A stretch of DNA of 64,000 nt from Intestinimonas timonensis (GTDB lineage Bacteria; Bacillota; Clostridia; Oscillospirales; Oscillospiraceae): assembly GCF_900626145.1 (NCBI RefSeq), contig NZ_LR130817.1, positions 1,682,095 to 1,746,094 of the forward strand, written 5' to 3'. The notes beneath the pieces were generated by a model, which saw nothing but the letters and a program-made list of their open reading frames with translations, was not told where the DNA came from and ran no database searches. The position numbers were made by a program, and so were the translations under genes. Every line of letters starts with the position of its first letter. Positions within the stretch are counted from its first letter, which is position 1. This document shows, piece after piece, positions 8,201-16,993 of this stretch.

Positions 8201-11200
8201 ACCATACGGTCACTGTTACCAACGCCTACGTCACCAGCGGCTTCGTGGTGAACAAGGTGGATGATAAGGGCAACCTGATCACCACCTCCAGCGCTACCTT
8301 TACGCTGTACAACGCAGATCCCAAGGGCGCCGGCTTTGCTCCTGGAGCCGCAGTTGTGGCCAGCGCAACGACGGCCAACGGCGTGGCCACCTTCAGCAAT
8401 CTGGCGGCCGGCACCTATTACCTCCAGGAGACCACCGCTCCTAATGGCTATGCCAAGGACGAAACCGTTTGGACGGTGAATGTCACCACCAGCGGCGGCA
8501 AGGTCTCTAAGGAGCAGGTCCAGGTCACAGTGAAGGAGAATACCACGCTCGCTGCCCAGCTGTGGAATTCCGTCCTGGGCTTCTTCTCCGGTAAGAACTA
8601 CAGCATCTCCGAGGCGCTGCCTGTGACCATTTCCACGGCTGACAATTACAAAGAGCGCACCGCCGTGCTGAAGATGGTCAACGTGCCTCAGGTGACGGAG
8701 ATCAAGAAGTACGTGGCCACCACGCTCTACACCACCGGCTCTGATCCCAGTGGATATGCGTGGGCGGACGATAAGGCAGAGTTTGAGAATCTGCTCCCCG
8801 AAACCGAAACCGTGACCGTGCTCTACAAGGTAGTCGTCACCGGCGCGCCCGGTGCGGACTACAATGTGACCGACACTCTAAAGGATACCACCAAAGCTTC
8901 CTACACTGTGACGCTGATCCAGGGTACTGAGGAAGGCGAGATCCCCGAGAGTGGTTCCGTGGAGCTGTACTACACCGCGAAGCTGGCTCCCACGACCTCC
9001 CGGAAGATTTATACCAACACCGCCTCCAACGGCACAATGAGCGACGACGCGAAGGTCTATCTCAAGAAGCAGACCTATCCTTGGCTGAAGGTGACCATCC
9101 GGTACTGGTTCCAGAATGAGTACGGTGTGTACGAGCTGAGCAACTACAAGTATGACAGCCAGCATGACCGGAACAGGTATCTGAAATTGCCTACCAGCAG
9201 CCTGATCGTCGCCGATCGTAACCCCCTTGCTCCGTCTCCGGACGGCTACGAGCTCTCCAAGAAGGTACTGGCTTCCCCCGCTCAGATCACCTATGCGGAG
9301 GCCTATGAGGAGTACAAGGCCAAAGGCACCACCCAGTGGTATATGGACATCTACTATGATCTGAAGAATCCCACTGCTACGGTGCAGGCCTACAAGGGCT
9401 GGAGCCACAGTTATCTGACTGAGGATGACCAGAGAATCAGCAGCCCCTTCCAGAGCCAGATGAAGAATGTGACCTATGGGCTCCAGCGCACCACTACCCC
9501 GGAGGTTGAGGCAAGTTGGAAGACCTATAAGACCAGCACCTTCGAGGTGAGCACCACCGGCAGCTCTTCGACGAGTTGGTTCAACGTGGAGCTCTATGAG
9601 ACTGGGACCGCCAACAAGTATAGCTACCGCGTGGTGGAGACCCACATCAATGGGACAGAGCTCACTGATGAAAACCGTGTCCTGGGGTATGCCCCCAAGG
9701 AGAGCAACGTTCTGGTCAATGACGGGAATGGTCTGACGGAGAAGAAAACCTACTATGTCACGATCCAGAACGAGTATAAGCCGGTGCTTCAGCCGGTTCA
9801 GGACGGTACCAAGGCTTCCTTCACCGTCGTGAAGCTGGATGAAAACGGTGAGCTTCTTGAAAATGCGAAGTTCACCCTGACCGATGCCAGCGGCGCAGCC
9901 GTCGGCGAGCCCAAGACCAGCGGCACTGACGGCAGGATTACGTTTGACGGGCTGACGGACGGCACTTATACTCTGAAAGAGACCGATGCCCCGACCAACT
10001 ACAAGAAGAGCACCAGCGAGTGGACCATCGTGGTCGCAAAGGATGAGCTGGTGTATGGCGCACCCGACCAAGACAACCATGTCACTGTGACGCAGAATTA
10101 TTCCATCGAGGAAATCAGAGGCAGCAAGGACCAGGAGACCACGAAGGACTACGCGATCTCCGGTTCTACCATCACCGTGAGCGATGAGCGACTGACCACT
10201 CCCGACAACGCCGGCCTGACCATTACCAAGACCGTCACCGGCGACAAAGGCGTCACTATCCCCACCAACGATCCGTTTACCTTCACCGTGGTCTCCACTG
10301 GCGGAAACTACAAGCTGAACGGTGAGACCGTGGGGGCTGGCAGCAAAACCATCACCCTGACGAAGGAGAATGCGACCGTAACACTCACCAACATCGAGTA
10401 TGGCACCACCTTCACCATTACCGAGACCATCGACGACGGCTACACCCTGGAGAGCGTGAAGCTGGACAATGAGGTCAAGAAAAACGGCCTGAACGTCATC
10501 ATCGACGAGACAACTACCCAGGCGGCCGTGACCTTCACCAACCACTACGTTACCAAGGGCTTCACCATCGTCAAGGAGGATGCCGAGAAGCACCTCTACC
10601 TGTCCGGCGCCAAGTTCACCGTGTACGAGTACGCAAACGATGAGAAGGGCGACGTGGTCCTGACCACCGAGCCGACCGCTTTCAACGTGGAGACGTTGGC
10701 GCAGGAGACCTCCGTCAGCAACCTGCCCGTGGGCACCTACTGGATGGAGGAGACCACCGCCCCTGAGAACTACGTTCTCTCTGGCGAGGCTTGGATCATC
10801 ACCGTGACCAAGGACGGCATTACGGTGGAGAAGGCCGAGCCCAGCATCGGGGAGCAGGCCATCCAGCTCTTCACCGGCAGCAACCTGCTGAAGGATGGCA
10901 AGCTGACGGTGAACAATACCCCTGCCGAATACAAGCTGACCATCACCAAGAATGTCACCGGCATCCCCGCACGCGATATGGAAACCTTCGCACACACCTA
11001 CAACTTCAATCTGTTCCGCGGCGAAAACTTTGCGGAGAAGCTTACCACTGAGCCCATCACCGTGACCGTCACCTATGACGAAGCCTCCGGCAAGATCACC
11101 GGCTCCACCACCATCACCAGCAAGGAGTACAGCTGGCTGAAGGCGGATGAGTATCTGATCCTGGAGGATACCAGCACGGCGAACACGGAAACCTACAAGC

Positions 11201-12882
11201 TGACCGCAGACAGCGTTACCAGCACTGAGGTCACCCTGACTGAAGATCAGACCCAGGCCGTCATCGAGGCGACCGCAGAGCTGACCAACGACTACGACCG
11301 CATGCTGGGCGCCCTGAACATTACCAAGGCCCTGGGCGGCGAGACCGATAACGAGAAGCTCCGCGACGAGGTCGACGACAAGGAGTACACCTTCGTGATC
11401 ACCGCCCCCAGCGACGAGGTGATGGACTACGGCACCGGCACCTACACCACCAGCACCAGCGACGGTACCACTACCACCGCCGATACCATTACCTTCCAGC
11501 ACAATGAGGAAGACAATGTGTACACCGCCACCGTCACCGCCAAGATCGGTGAGACCGTGACCATCCCCGGCCTGCCCACCGGCACCTACACCGTCACCGA
11601 GGACCGGACCAGTGCCGACGTGGAGTACTGGGAGCTGGCCGTGACCGGCGAGGGTAGTGTGGACGTGACCAACAACGGCACCGCTGAGATCACCGTCACC
11701 AACACCTATACCCGTGAGGTCCCGCCGGTGAATCCTCCTGAGGACCAGCTCACGACTCTCACCATCACCAAGATGGTGAAGGACAGCCGCGGCGGCGATC
11801 TGACCGCTCTGGCGGCTGGCAAGAACTACTACTTCCAGATTACCGGCGAGGATGTGTACGGCGACGCGCCGCTCACCAAGAACGTGACCGTCACCGGCGC
11901 CGGTAGCGTGGACGTGGATCTGATCTGGGGCGACTACGAAGTCACTGAGGTGGACGCCAACGGCAAGCCTATCGACGCTGACAGCGCTGCTGTGATCGAC
12001 GGCTACCAGTGGAACAAGGTGGAGTACACCGGCAACGAGGATATCGAACTGCTGGATGAGGGCGTTACCGCCACTGCCACCGCGACCAACATCTACGAGC
12101 CCGTTCCCATGGGCATCCCCGTGGTCAAGACCTGGAGTGGCGACTACAGCAGCCTGCCCAACAACATCGAAGTGGCCTTGTACGCCGATGGTGCCGACAC
12201 CGGTCTGCGCCTGACCCTGGACAGTAGCGACCGGATGGACGCTACCCACTGGCTGGGTGTCTTTGAGTCTACAGATGAGCACCCGCTCTACCGCTATGCG
12301 GATGGCGGCAAGGAAATCGTCTACTCCGTGGTCGAGACTGAGATGAACGGCAATAGCATCACCGGCAGCTCTATCGGCTACTGGGATATCACTACTGGCC
12401 GGACCACCGCCGGCGCCGCCGGTGTGAGCGGCTATGATGCTGACACCTTGGTGCTCACCGTGCGGAACGACTACGATCTGCCCGACGATGATGACGATGA
12501 CGATGATGATCCGACCCCCAGCCCCAGCACGGAGCCCACTCCCAGCCCCAGCACCGAGCCTACTTCCAGCCCCAGCCCCAGCGATGAGGTGGAGGTCCCT
12601 GACGAGGACACCCCGCTGGATGATCTGCCCGATGAGATCCCCGAGGATGAGGTGGATATCTCCGATGAGGACACCCCGCTGAGTGATCAGCCCGACGAGA
12701 CCGATATCTTTGAGGAAGGCGTCCCCATGGGTGACCTGCCTCAGACGGGTAGTGTGGGCGATTACACCGCTGTGGATCCCGCTCATACCCTGGGCATGCT
12801 GGCCCTGGCGGCTTCTCTGATGGCCGCGGGCCTGCTGGTACTGATCGGCCGCCGGAAGGACGAAGAGACCGATGAGGACTGA
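5167..12882 (+). CDS. Giant LPQTG-anchored Cna-B/SpaA-repeat surface protein, N-terminus lost
   Basis: The open frame is 2,571 codons, but the ATG at 5167 lies inside the IS remnant. True surface-protein sequence starts near 5236 (residue 24), in the middle of a beta-sandwich domain (YTVPEGQYATRFFF, GNLIDDVWFS). No signal peptide is present. Then come many tandem Ig-like modules. At least five are SpaA/Cna-B type (starting near residues 326, 671, 1025, 1550 and 1798) with E-box variants ETAPEGY, ETEAPEGY, ETTAPNGY, ETDAPTNY and ETTAPENY. The others are 'LTITKxVTG' modules. Some modules carry the Lys, Asp/Glu and Asn pattern expected for isopeptide bonds. The C-terminus has an Asp run, a Pro/Ser/Thr/Glu linker, LPQTG at residues 2524-2528, a membrane helix and RRK, a sortase-A-type signal. 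No sortase gene is in the window. Without a signal peptide the present copy is probably not exported. Confidence 0.85.
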   Translation: MCILPPSLFCCFSTISAFFQTSPNDWPFGSHYEYSSKGQWKYYDDTYTVPEGQYATRFFFAAGETQTGNVTVGNLIDDVWFSTELPPAQPNKGHLTVTKEITGVAPNTSLSDYSVTVTVGEDSKTISSFTYDPQLECYVGTASFPNLTPGSYSVTETVNGTIEGYEADSAGSTTSQNVTVVANQTAAATLINNYELDVKDYEFTKKWEGTPTSFVVTLKDSKYDDLTVSVANDGTATVTGGSYTATVSGATGKTWTITVEDVPADSDYYVSAETSVGGENVTNHNGVLATSGYNGTTNGASWWQVSISGNTITNTHYSVVRNDPKGILKIYKTDESNKPLNGVTFSLTGKDSQTTKDGGYAMWTDLAVDEYTLAETAPEGYVQPGSWIVKVEKTPDIAPKTTTATNGSKTITYNDTVAVKVKKSTEADTAYQTVSDAYTITNSKVKASLTITKSVAGSANWDSEGYTFTITGPNYNKTVTLTSNKQSETLTGLLVGKYTITETNPGNSGDYKWDGVSYSGTGVSSSGSSATVTIDRDDHGKTITVNAANNYSKLTDGQLQITKNAVGAPNGASFDFTVKIDGQPYQGNYKIGSEKKKTDDGKITLTGGQTATISGLTRGASYEVVEDDYTTGYDTTVKIGTGTATNSRTASGTISGTTSEVTYTNTYVTQSVTFTKADAAEGHSPLSGAKFILKDSNDNQVGEEVTSDNGAVTFAGVPVGVYSLWETEAPEGYVDVPTNGKDLGITVTVAKTGVTFSKTSKGIGASIASFFSGGNDDPFEIVGGALTVYNTHKTANIQVTKNVTGGYTPSSGETFTFGLFTQEGDKYEAVTDNSGEAVTIEVAKDGTGTFTGLTTGQTYYVAELDENRTNYDWTVKYNVSAERIKTANGVTYVEVVLDADSTETVKLTATNAYTRKTGDLTVEKTVTDTTTDEDFTIVVTLGDGTGEKVTVTGATAEYQANGVYTFTLSHDESATITGVPYATEYTVEETKTEPFSYVVSGEVTTPAEFLGDHTVTVTNAYVTSGFVVNKVDDKGNLITTSSATFTLYNADPKGAGFAPGAAVVASATTANGVATFSNLAAGTYYLQETTAPNGYAKDETVWTVNVTTSGGKVSKEQVQVTVKENTTLAAQLWNSVLGFFSGKNYSISEALPVTISTADNYKERTAVLKMVNVPQVTEIKKYVATTLYTTGSDPSGYAWADDKAEFENLLPETETVTVLYKVVVTGAPGADYNVTDTLKDTTKASYTVTLIQGTEEGEIPESGSVELYYTAKLAPTTSRKIYTNTASNGTMSDDAKVYLKKQTYPWLKVTIRYWFQNEYGVYELSNYKYDSQHDRNRYLKLPTSSLIVADRNPLAPSPDGYELSKKVLASPAQITYAEAYEEYKAKGTTQWYMDIYYDLKNPTATVQAYKGWSHSYLTEDDQRISSPFQSQMKNVTYGLQRTTTPEVEASWKTYKTSTFEVSTTGSSSTSWFNVELYETGTANKYSYRVVETHINGTELTDENRVLGYAPKESNVLVNDGNGLTEKKTYYVTIQNEYKPVLQPVQDGTKASFTVVKLDENGELLENAKFTLTDASGAAVGEPKTSGTDGRITFDGLTDGTYTLKETDAPTNYKKSTSEWTIVVAKDELVYGAPDQDNHVTVTQNYSIEEIRGSKDQETTKDYAISGSTITVSDERLTTPDNAGLTITKTVTGDKGVTIPTNDPFTFTVVSTGGNYKLNGETVGAGSKTITLTKENATVTLTNIEYGTTFTITETIDDGYTLESVKLDNEVKKNGLNVIIDETTTQAAVTFTNHYVTKGFTIVKEDAEKHLYLSGAKFTVYEYANDEKGDVVLTTEPTAFNVETLAQETSVSNLPVGTYWMEETTAPENYVLSGEAWIITVTKDGITVEKAEPSIGEQAIQLFTGSNLLKDGKLTVNNTPAEYKLTITKNVTGIPARDMETFAHTYNFNLFRGENFAEKLTTEPITVTVTYDEASGKITGSTTITSKEYSWLKADEYLILEDTSTANTETYKLTADSVTSTEVTLTEDQTQAVIEATAELTNDYDRMLGALNITKALGGETDNEKLRDEVDDKEYTFVITAPSDEVMDYGTGTYTTSTSDGTTTTADTITFQHNEEDNVYTATVTAKIGETVTIPGLPTGTYTVTEDRTSADVEYWELAVTGEGSVDVTNNGTAEITVTNTYTREVPPVNPPEDQLTTLTITKMVKDSRGGDLTALAAGKNYYFQITGEDVYGDAPLTKNVTVTGAGSVDVDLIWGDYEVTEVDANGKPIDADSAAVIDGYQWNKVEYTGNEDIELLDEGVTATATATNIYEPVPMGIPVVKTWSGDYSSLPNNIEVALYADGADTGLRLTLDSSDRMDATHWLGVFESTDEHPLYRYADGGKEIVYSVVETEMNGNSITGSSIGYWDITTGRTTAGAAGVSGYDADTLVLTVRNDYDLPDDDDDDDDDPTPSPSTEPTPSPSTEPTSSPSPSDEVEVPDEDTPLDDLPDEIPEDEVDISDEDTPLSDQPDETDIFEEGVPMGDLPQTGSVGDYTAVDPAHTLGMLALAASLMAAGLLVLIGRRKDEETDED

Positions 12883-12917
12883 CCTGTCTAAACTTCGATC
12901 CTGAGGCATAATACAGT

Positions 12918-12966
12918 AAAAAGAGTGCCCCGTCTGGACAAAAGTCCAGACGGGGCACTCTTTTTT
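12918..12966. terminator. Terminator after the surface-protein gene
   Basis: AAGAGTGCCCCGTCTGGAC pairs with GTCCAGACGGGGCACTCTT around AAAA, then TTTTTT. This is a very strong hairpin with T/A tracts on both sides. Confidence 0.92.
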
Positions 12967-13045
12967 ACGATTCATCGGGCCATTTCAGTATGCTGGGCAT
13001 ACACCGTCTATCCTAGAAGGCAATCAACAGAAAGGCCAGGCCCGG

Positions 13046-13483
13046 CTATGTCAGCAGACAGAGGATGAGCCCGTAGACCACGCTGGCCGAAATACCGTAG
13101 GCCAGCACCGGCCCGGCTACAGTGAAGAGCCGGGTTCCGGTGCCGGTGACGAGCCCTTCGCTTTTGAACTCCAGGGCGGGGGAGACCATGGCGTTGGCAA
13201 AACCGGTGATGGGAACAAGCGTACCGGCTCCGGCATGCTTGGCCAGGTCGTCAAAGCGGCCCAGTCCGGTGAGCAGAGCTGAGGCCAAAATGAGGGTCAT
13301 GGAGACGGCGGCACCTGCGCTGTCCTGCGAGAGCCCCGCCTGGCGGTAGAAGCCCAGCAGCCACTGGCCAGCCGTGCAGATGAGTCCCCCCACGAAGAAG
13401 GCCCAGGCCAAGTCCTTGGCCATGGGGGAGGGCTTGGCCATCCGGCCCACATAGGCGCAATATTCCTGATTGGTCATGTCCAT
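13046..13483 (-). CDS. spoVAC: Stage V sporulation protein AC
   Basis: A 145-residue integral membrane protein of the SpoVAC/SpoVAEB family, part of the channel that moves calcium-dipicolinate into forespores and out during germination. Recognisable segments are FFVGGLICTAGQW, the helix LILASALLTGLGRFD, and the family signature HAGAGTLVPITGFANAMVSP followed by ALEFKSEGL and AGPVLAYGISASV. Start 13483 has GGAAGGAGCG upstream. Neither spoVAD nor spoVAE is adjacent, so this is an isolated or dispersed member. It indicates that the organism has sporulation genes. Confidence 0.9.
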   Translation of the reverse strand: MDMTNQEYCAYVGRMAKPSPMAKDLAWAFFVGGLICTAGQWLLGFYRQAGLSQDSAGAAVSMTLILASALLTGLGRFDDLAKHAGAGTLVPITGFANAMVSPALEFKSEGLVTGTGTRLFTVAGPVLAYGISASVVYGLILCLLT

Positions 13484-13622
13484 GGTATTTCGCTCCTTCC
13501 GTTGTGGACAGTTTGCCCCTTGACAGGGCAAAGCATACATGCTATGATTTCATTTACTGAATTAGTAATTTAGTAAATTAGTAAATGCCGGGCGGAGCAC
13601 CGGGCGGGAATAGGAGCGAGAG

Positions 13623-14099
13623 ATGGAGATCCCAACCAATCTGAAGCACAAGCCGGTGATTGTGGCGGAAGACTATGCACACATCGACGGCCGCAGCGCC
13701 TATGAGAGTGACGCCCAGGGGCTGTCCCTGGGACTGGCCCAGTGGAACGACCGGGGCCGGGTGGACATTTCGGCCAAGGTATGGCGGCACACCGGAGAGA
13801 AGTGGTCCCGTCAGTCGGAGGAGCTGCCCCTCCACCGGGTGCTGGATCTGGCCATTCTTACCTGCCGGGCCATGCGCTATTTCCGGGAGGAGGGCTACCG
13901 CTACCCCAATGGGTACAACAAGGAAAATCCCGTTATCGACCGGGTGGGACTTCAGGGGGATGCCATGACGGTGGCGGTGTGTACCGGAAACGACCACATT
14001 GACGGGGACATCGCCCTCTTCCAGGAGGCGCTGGCCCGGGATGGCGAGCTGCTGGGAGAGCGCATCCGGGTCTTGAAAGCGCTGGTGGCGGAGCTGTGA
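13623..14099 (+). CDS. DUF6530-like conserved protein
   Basis: A 158-residue soluble protein, recognised by the N-terminal pattern MEIPTNLKHKPVIV and the core GLSLGLAQWNDRGRVDISAK followed by VWRHTGEKWSRQSEELPLHR. These match a Firmicutes family of unknown function that I recall as DUF6530. There is no signal peptide or membrane helix. The gene has the RBS TAGGAGCGAGAG and stands alone; the promoter of the MATE gene begins four bases after its stop. No function is claimed. Confidence 0.7.
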   Translation: MEIPTNLKHKPVIVAEDYAHIDGRSAYESDAQGLSLGLAQWNDRGRVDISAKVWRHTGEKWSRQSEELPLHRVLDLAILTCRAMRYFREEGYRYPNGYNKENPVIDRVGLQGDAMTVAVCTGNDHIDGDIALFQEALARDGELLGERIRVLKALVAEL

Positions 14100-14103
14100 T
14101 GGG

Positions 14104-14132
14104 TTGACTTCCGGGCACGGATGTGCTATACT
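14104..14132 (+). promoter_or_regulatory. Promoter of the MATE gene
   Basis: -35 TTGACT (14104-14109), 17-base spacer, -10 TATACT (14127-14132). Transcription should begin near 14139, more than 100 bases before the start codon. Confidence 0.8.
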
Positions 14133-14137
14133 GCCCA

Positions 14138-14228
14138 CGCTTACTCGGAGGGCGAGTCATTCGCTGGAAATGATGAGCCGGATAAGAGGACAGGCTGAGA
14201 CGCCTGTTTTCTTATCCGGCTCTTTTTT
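14138..14228 (+). promoter_or_regulatory. Structured leader with intrinsic terminator (candidate attenuator)
   Basis: Two short hairpins, CTCG/CGAG (14145-14157) and TCATT/AATGA (14157-14173), precede a strong terminator stem. That stem, AGCCGGATAAGA with TCTTATCCGGCT, has an inner CAGGC/GCCTG helix and a run of seven T. It ends just before the MATE RBS, so the full-length mRNA must read through it. It does not match riboswitch classes whose consensus I know. Confidence 0.55.
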
Positions 14229-14250
14229 TCGGAAAAGGTGTGGAAAACGT

Positions 14251-15591
14251 ATGGATCTTTTGCGGGAGAATGTGGGGCGGCTGTATGGGCGGTATCTGGC
14301 CGCGGCCTTTGGCAGCGCCCTCATCAGCTACATCTACGCCATGGTGGACATGGCCATGGTGGGGCAGTACCAGGGCCCGGAGGGCACTGCCGCTCTGGCG
14401 GTGGTGGCACCCATCTGGAATCTCATTTACAGTCTGGGACTCCTCACCGGCATCGGCGGCTCGGTGCTCTTCGCCACGGCCAGAGGAAGCGGTGAGGCGG
14501 GGCGGGAGAGTGAGGCCCAATCCTTCAACGCTGCCCTTTTGGCGTCTGTGGTCCTGGGGGCGCTGTGCTGGGCGGTGGTGGTGCTCTTTGACGCTCCGCT
14601 GCTTCGCTTTTTCGGTGCTGAGGATACCCTGCTGCCTCTGGCACAGCGGTATCTGCTGCCGGTCAAGTTTGGCGTTCCCCTGTTCCTGCTCAACCAGATG
14701 CTGGCCGCCTTCCTCCGCAACGACGGTGCCCCGGGACTGGCCACGGGAGCCGTTCTGGCCGGCGGCATCTTCAATGTCTTTGGGGATTATTTCTTTGTCT
14801 TTGGACTGGATCTGGGGATCTTCGGCGCCGGTCTGGCCACGGTGCTGGGTGCCCTCATCACCTTCTGTGTCCTCCTTACCCATTTTTTCTCCCAGAAGAA
14901 CACCCTGAGACTGGTCCGGCCCACCCGCCTGGCTGCCCGGCTGGTGAAGATGGGCACCGCCGGCTTCTCCGCCTGCTTTGTGGATGCCGCCATGGGCATT
15001 CTCACCATCCTCTTCAACCGGCAGATCATGACCTATGCCGGGGCAGACGCCTTGGCGGTGTACGGCATTCTGGTGAACATCAGCACCTTTGTTCAGTGTT
15101 GTGCTTACAGCGTGGGACAGGCCGCCCAGCCCATCCTCTCCATCAACTTCGGCGCCGGCCGGTGGGACCGCATCCGGGCCGCCCTCCGCTGCTCCCTGCT
15201 GGCCACCGCCGCCTTCAGCCTCTTCTGGACGGCGGCGGCTCTGGCGGCGCCCTTGGTCTTTGTGTACATCTTCATGTCGCCTACCGAAGCGGTGCTGGCC
15301 ATCGCCCCCAATATCATTCGCTGTTATGGCCTCTCCTTCCTGCTGCTGCCCTTTAACATCTTCTCCACCTATTATTTTCAGTCCCTCCTGCGGCCTGTCC
15401 CCGCCATGGCGGTATCAGTGGCACGGGGAGCCCTCATCAGCGGCCTTCTCATCATGACGCTCCCTGCCCTGCTGGGGCCGGATGCCCTTTGGCTGGCCAT
15501 GCCCATCACTGAGCTGGTGGTGGCATTGCCGGTGGCCGCCCTTATGCTAAAGGATGCCCGGCACGGAACAAAAAAGCGCACCCTCGAATGA
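14251..15591 (+). CDS. MATE-family multidrug/Na+ antiporter
   Basis: A 446-residue membrane protein with about twelve helices in two homologous halves. The MATE pattern is clear: helix 1 carries SALISYIYAMVDMAMVGQY, then GLLTGIGGSVLFATA, LRNDGAPGLATGAVLAGGIF and, in the second half, YGILVNISTFVQCCAYSVGQ followed by AAQPILSINFGAG. It probably exports a toxic organic cation or similar compound by Na+ or H+ exchange. ATG 14251 is chosen over further-upstream codons because those would put the leader terminator inside the reading frame. It has its own promoter and attenuator-like leader. Its stop codon sits in the loop of the downstream terminator. Confidence 0.9.
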   Translation: MDLLRENVGRLYGRYLAAAFGSALISYIYAMVDMAMVGQYQGPEGTAALAVVAPIWNLIYSLGLLTGIGGSVLFATARGSGEAGRESEAQSFNAALLASVVLGALCWAVVVLFDAPLLRFFGAEDTLLPLAQRYLLPVKFGVPLFLLNQMLAAFLRNDGAPGLATGAVLAGGIFNVFGDYFFVFGLDLGIFGAGLATVLGALITFCVLLTHFFSQKNTLRLVRPTRLAARLVKMGTAGFSACFVDAAMGILTILFNRQIMTYAGADALAVYGILVNISTFVQCCAYSVGQAAQPILSINFGAGRWDRIRAALRCSLLATAAFSLFWTAAALAAPLVFVYIFMSPTEAVLAIAPNIIRCYGLSFLLLPFNIFSTYYFQSLLRPVPAMAVSVARGALISGLLIMTLPALLGPDALWLAMPITELVVALPVAALMLKDARHGTKKRTLE

Positions 15592-15604
15592 GGGTGCGCT
15601 TTGC
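15570..15604. terminator. Terminator between MATE gene and murC
   Basis: AAAGCGCACCCTC and GAGGGTGCGCTTT form the stem; the MATE stop codon TGA (15589-15591) overlaps the loop and 3' arm. Serves both convergent genes. Confidence 0.85.
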
Positions 15605-15619
15605 ATTGGGGGGAAAAGT

Positions 15620-16993
15620 TTACTCGCCCTTCACCAGGGCTTCGCCGGCAGTGTAGATGTCGCCGGCGCCTACGGTGAGGATGAGGTCGCCGGGCTGAGC
15701 CAGCTCACGAAGGGCGGCGGTGACCTCGGGCAGGGTGGCATAGTACCGGGCGCCGGGGATGCGCTCCGCCAGATCCTTGGAGGAGATGCCGATGTCGTTG
15801 GTTTCACGGGCGCCAAAGATCTCTGCCAGGAGCGTGATGTCGGGCTGCTTCAGAACCTCCACGAAGTCATCGAAGAGGGCCTTGGTCCGTGTGTAGGTGT
15901 GGGGTTGGAAGGCACAGATGACCCGCTTGTAGCCCAGAGTATGGGCGGTGTCCAGCAGGGCCTTGAGCTCGCCGGGGTGGTGAGCATAGTCGTCATAGAC
16001 CTCGGCGCCGTTGTAGGTGCCCTTGTGCTCGAACCGGCGTCCGGCGCCCCGGAACTGGGCCAGGCCACGCTCCACCGCCTCACCGGGCACACCCAGGGCA
16101 ATGGCGGCAGCGGCCGCTGCCAGGGCGTTCTTCACGTTGTGAAGGCCGGGCACCGACAGGGACACGTGGGCGTAGACCGTATCCCGATAGACCACGTCGA
16201 AGGTGGGCAGGCCCTTGCTCCAGGTAAGGTTGGCGGCGTGGATGTCGCCCTCGGTGAGACCGAAGGTGGTGACGGGGCGCTCCTCACCGGCCAGGGTGTG
16301 CATGGTGTTCTCATCGTCCCGGTTGGCGATGATCCGTCCGCCCTCAGGCACCAGGTCGGCGAAGGCCCGGAAGGACTTCTCCACGTCCTCCAGGTCCTTG
16401 AAGAAGTCCAGGTGGTCGGCCTCGATGTTCAGGATGACGGCCACGGTGGGGAAGAAGGAGAGGAAGGAGTTGCAGTACTCGCAGCTCTCCAGGATGATGG
16501 TGTCTCCCTTGCCCACCCGGTGCCCGGCCCCCAGCAGGGGGAGGGTGCCGCCGATCATCACCGTGGGGTCCAGGTCCGCAGCCATGATGATGTGGGTGCA
16601 CATGGAGGTGGTGGTGGTCTTTCCGTGGGTGCCGGAGATGCACAGGGCGTGTTTGTAGCCCCGCATGATGGCACCCCAGGCCTGGGCGCGCTCAAAGACG
16701 GGGATGCCTGCGGCATGGGCGGCGGCAATCTCCGGATTGTCGTCGTGGACGGCGGCGGTGCGGATGACCAGCTCGGCCTGGCCCAGGTTCTCGGCCCGGT
16801 GGCCGATGTGGATGGTGATGCCCAGGCTCCGCAGGTGCTCCACCGTGGGACTCTCCCGCATGTCGGAGCCGGTGATGACCATACCGGCGCCGTGGAGGAC
16901 CTCGGCCAGAGGGGCCATGGAGACGCCGCCGATGCCAATGAGATGGGCCCGGCGTCCGGGGGCGATATAGGGACGAATATCCATGTCAGTCAT
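15620..16993 (-). CDS. murC: UDP-N-acetylmuramate--L-alanine ligase
   Basis: Cytoplasmic ATP-dependent ligase that adds L-alanine to UDP-MurNAc, the first peptide step of peptidoglycan synthesis. At about 458 residues it has the normal length. The N-terminal Rossmann domain reads HLIGIGGVSMAPLAEVLHGAG and then SDMRESPTVEHLRSLGI. The central domain has the ATP loop SGTHGKTTTTSMC, and the C-terminal domain contains EHKGTYNGAEVYDDYAHHP and FQPHTYTRTKAL. The frame is open upstream; ATG 16993 is the first start matching the family N-terminus and follows AAAAAGGGTG. It is transcribed alone, divergent from the nucleotidyltransferase gene. Confidence 0.95.
   Translation of the reverse strand: MTDMDIRPYIAPGRRAHLIGIGGVSMAPLAEVLHGAGMVITGSDMRESPTVEHLRSLGITIHIGHRAENLGQAELVIRTAAVHDDNPEIAAAHAAGIPVFERAQAWGAIMRGYKHALCISGTHGKTTTTSMCTHIIMAADLDPTVMIGGTLPLLGAGHRVGKGDTIILESCEYCNSFLSFFPTVAVILNIEADHLDFFKDLEDVEKSFRAFADLVPEGGRIIANRDDENTMHTLAGEERPVTTFGLTEGDIHAANLTWSKGLPTFDVVYRDTVYAHVSLSVPGLHNVKNALAAAAAAIALGVPGEAVERGLAQFRGAGRRFEHKGTYNGAEVYDDYAHHPGELKALLDTAHTLGYKRVICAFQPHTYTRTKALFDDFVEVLKQPDITLLAEIFGARETNDIGISSKDLAERIPGARYYATLPEVTAALRELAQPGDLILTVGAGDIYTAGEALVKGE

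Noticed and set aside
5188..8205. 1,005-codon frame on the minus strand opposite the surface protein, and the longer one at 8878-12975
   Set aside because: They mirror the codon bias of the surface-protein gene and give Gly/Val/His-rich translations with no domain. The plus-strand protein is clearly real.
6142..11700. DNA-level tandem repeats or a CRISPR array in the repetitive surface-protein region
   Set aside because: Similarity is at protein-module level with variable spacing; there are no short identical repeats with unique spacers. No CRISPR array was seen anywhere in the window.
14138..14228. TPP riboswitch before the MATE gene, suggested by GGCTGAGA
   Set aside because: The other conserved TPP blocks are missing and the GGCTGAGA bases are part of the terminator stem-loop.
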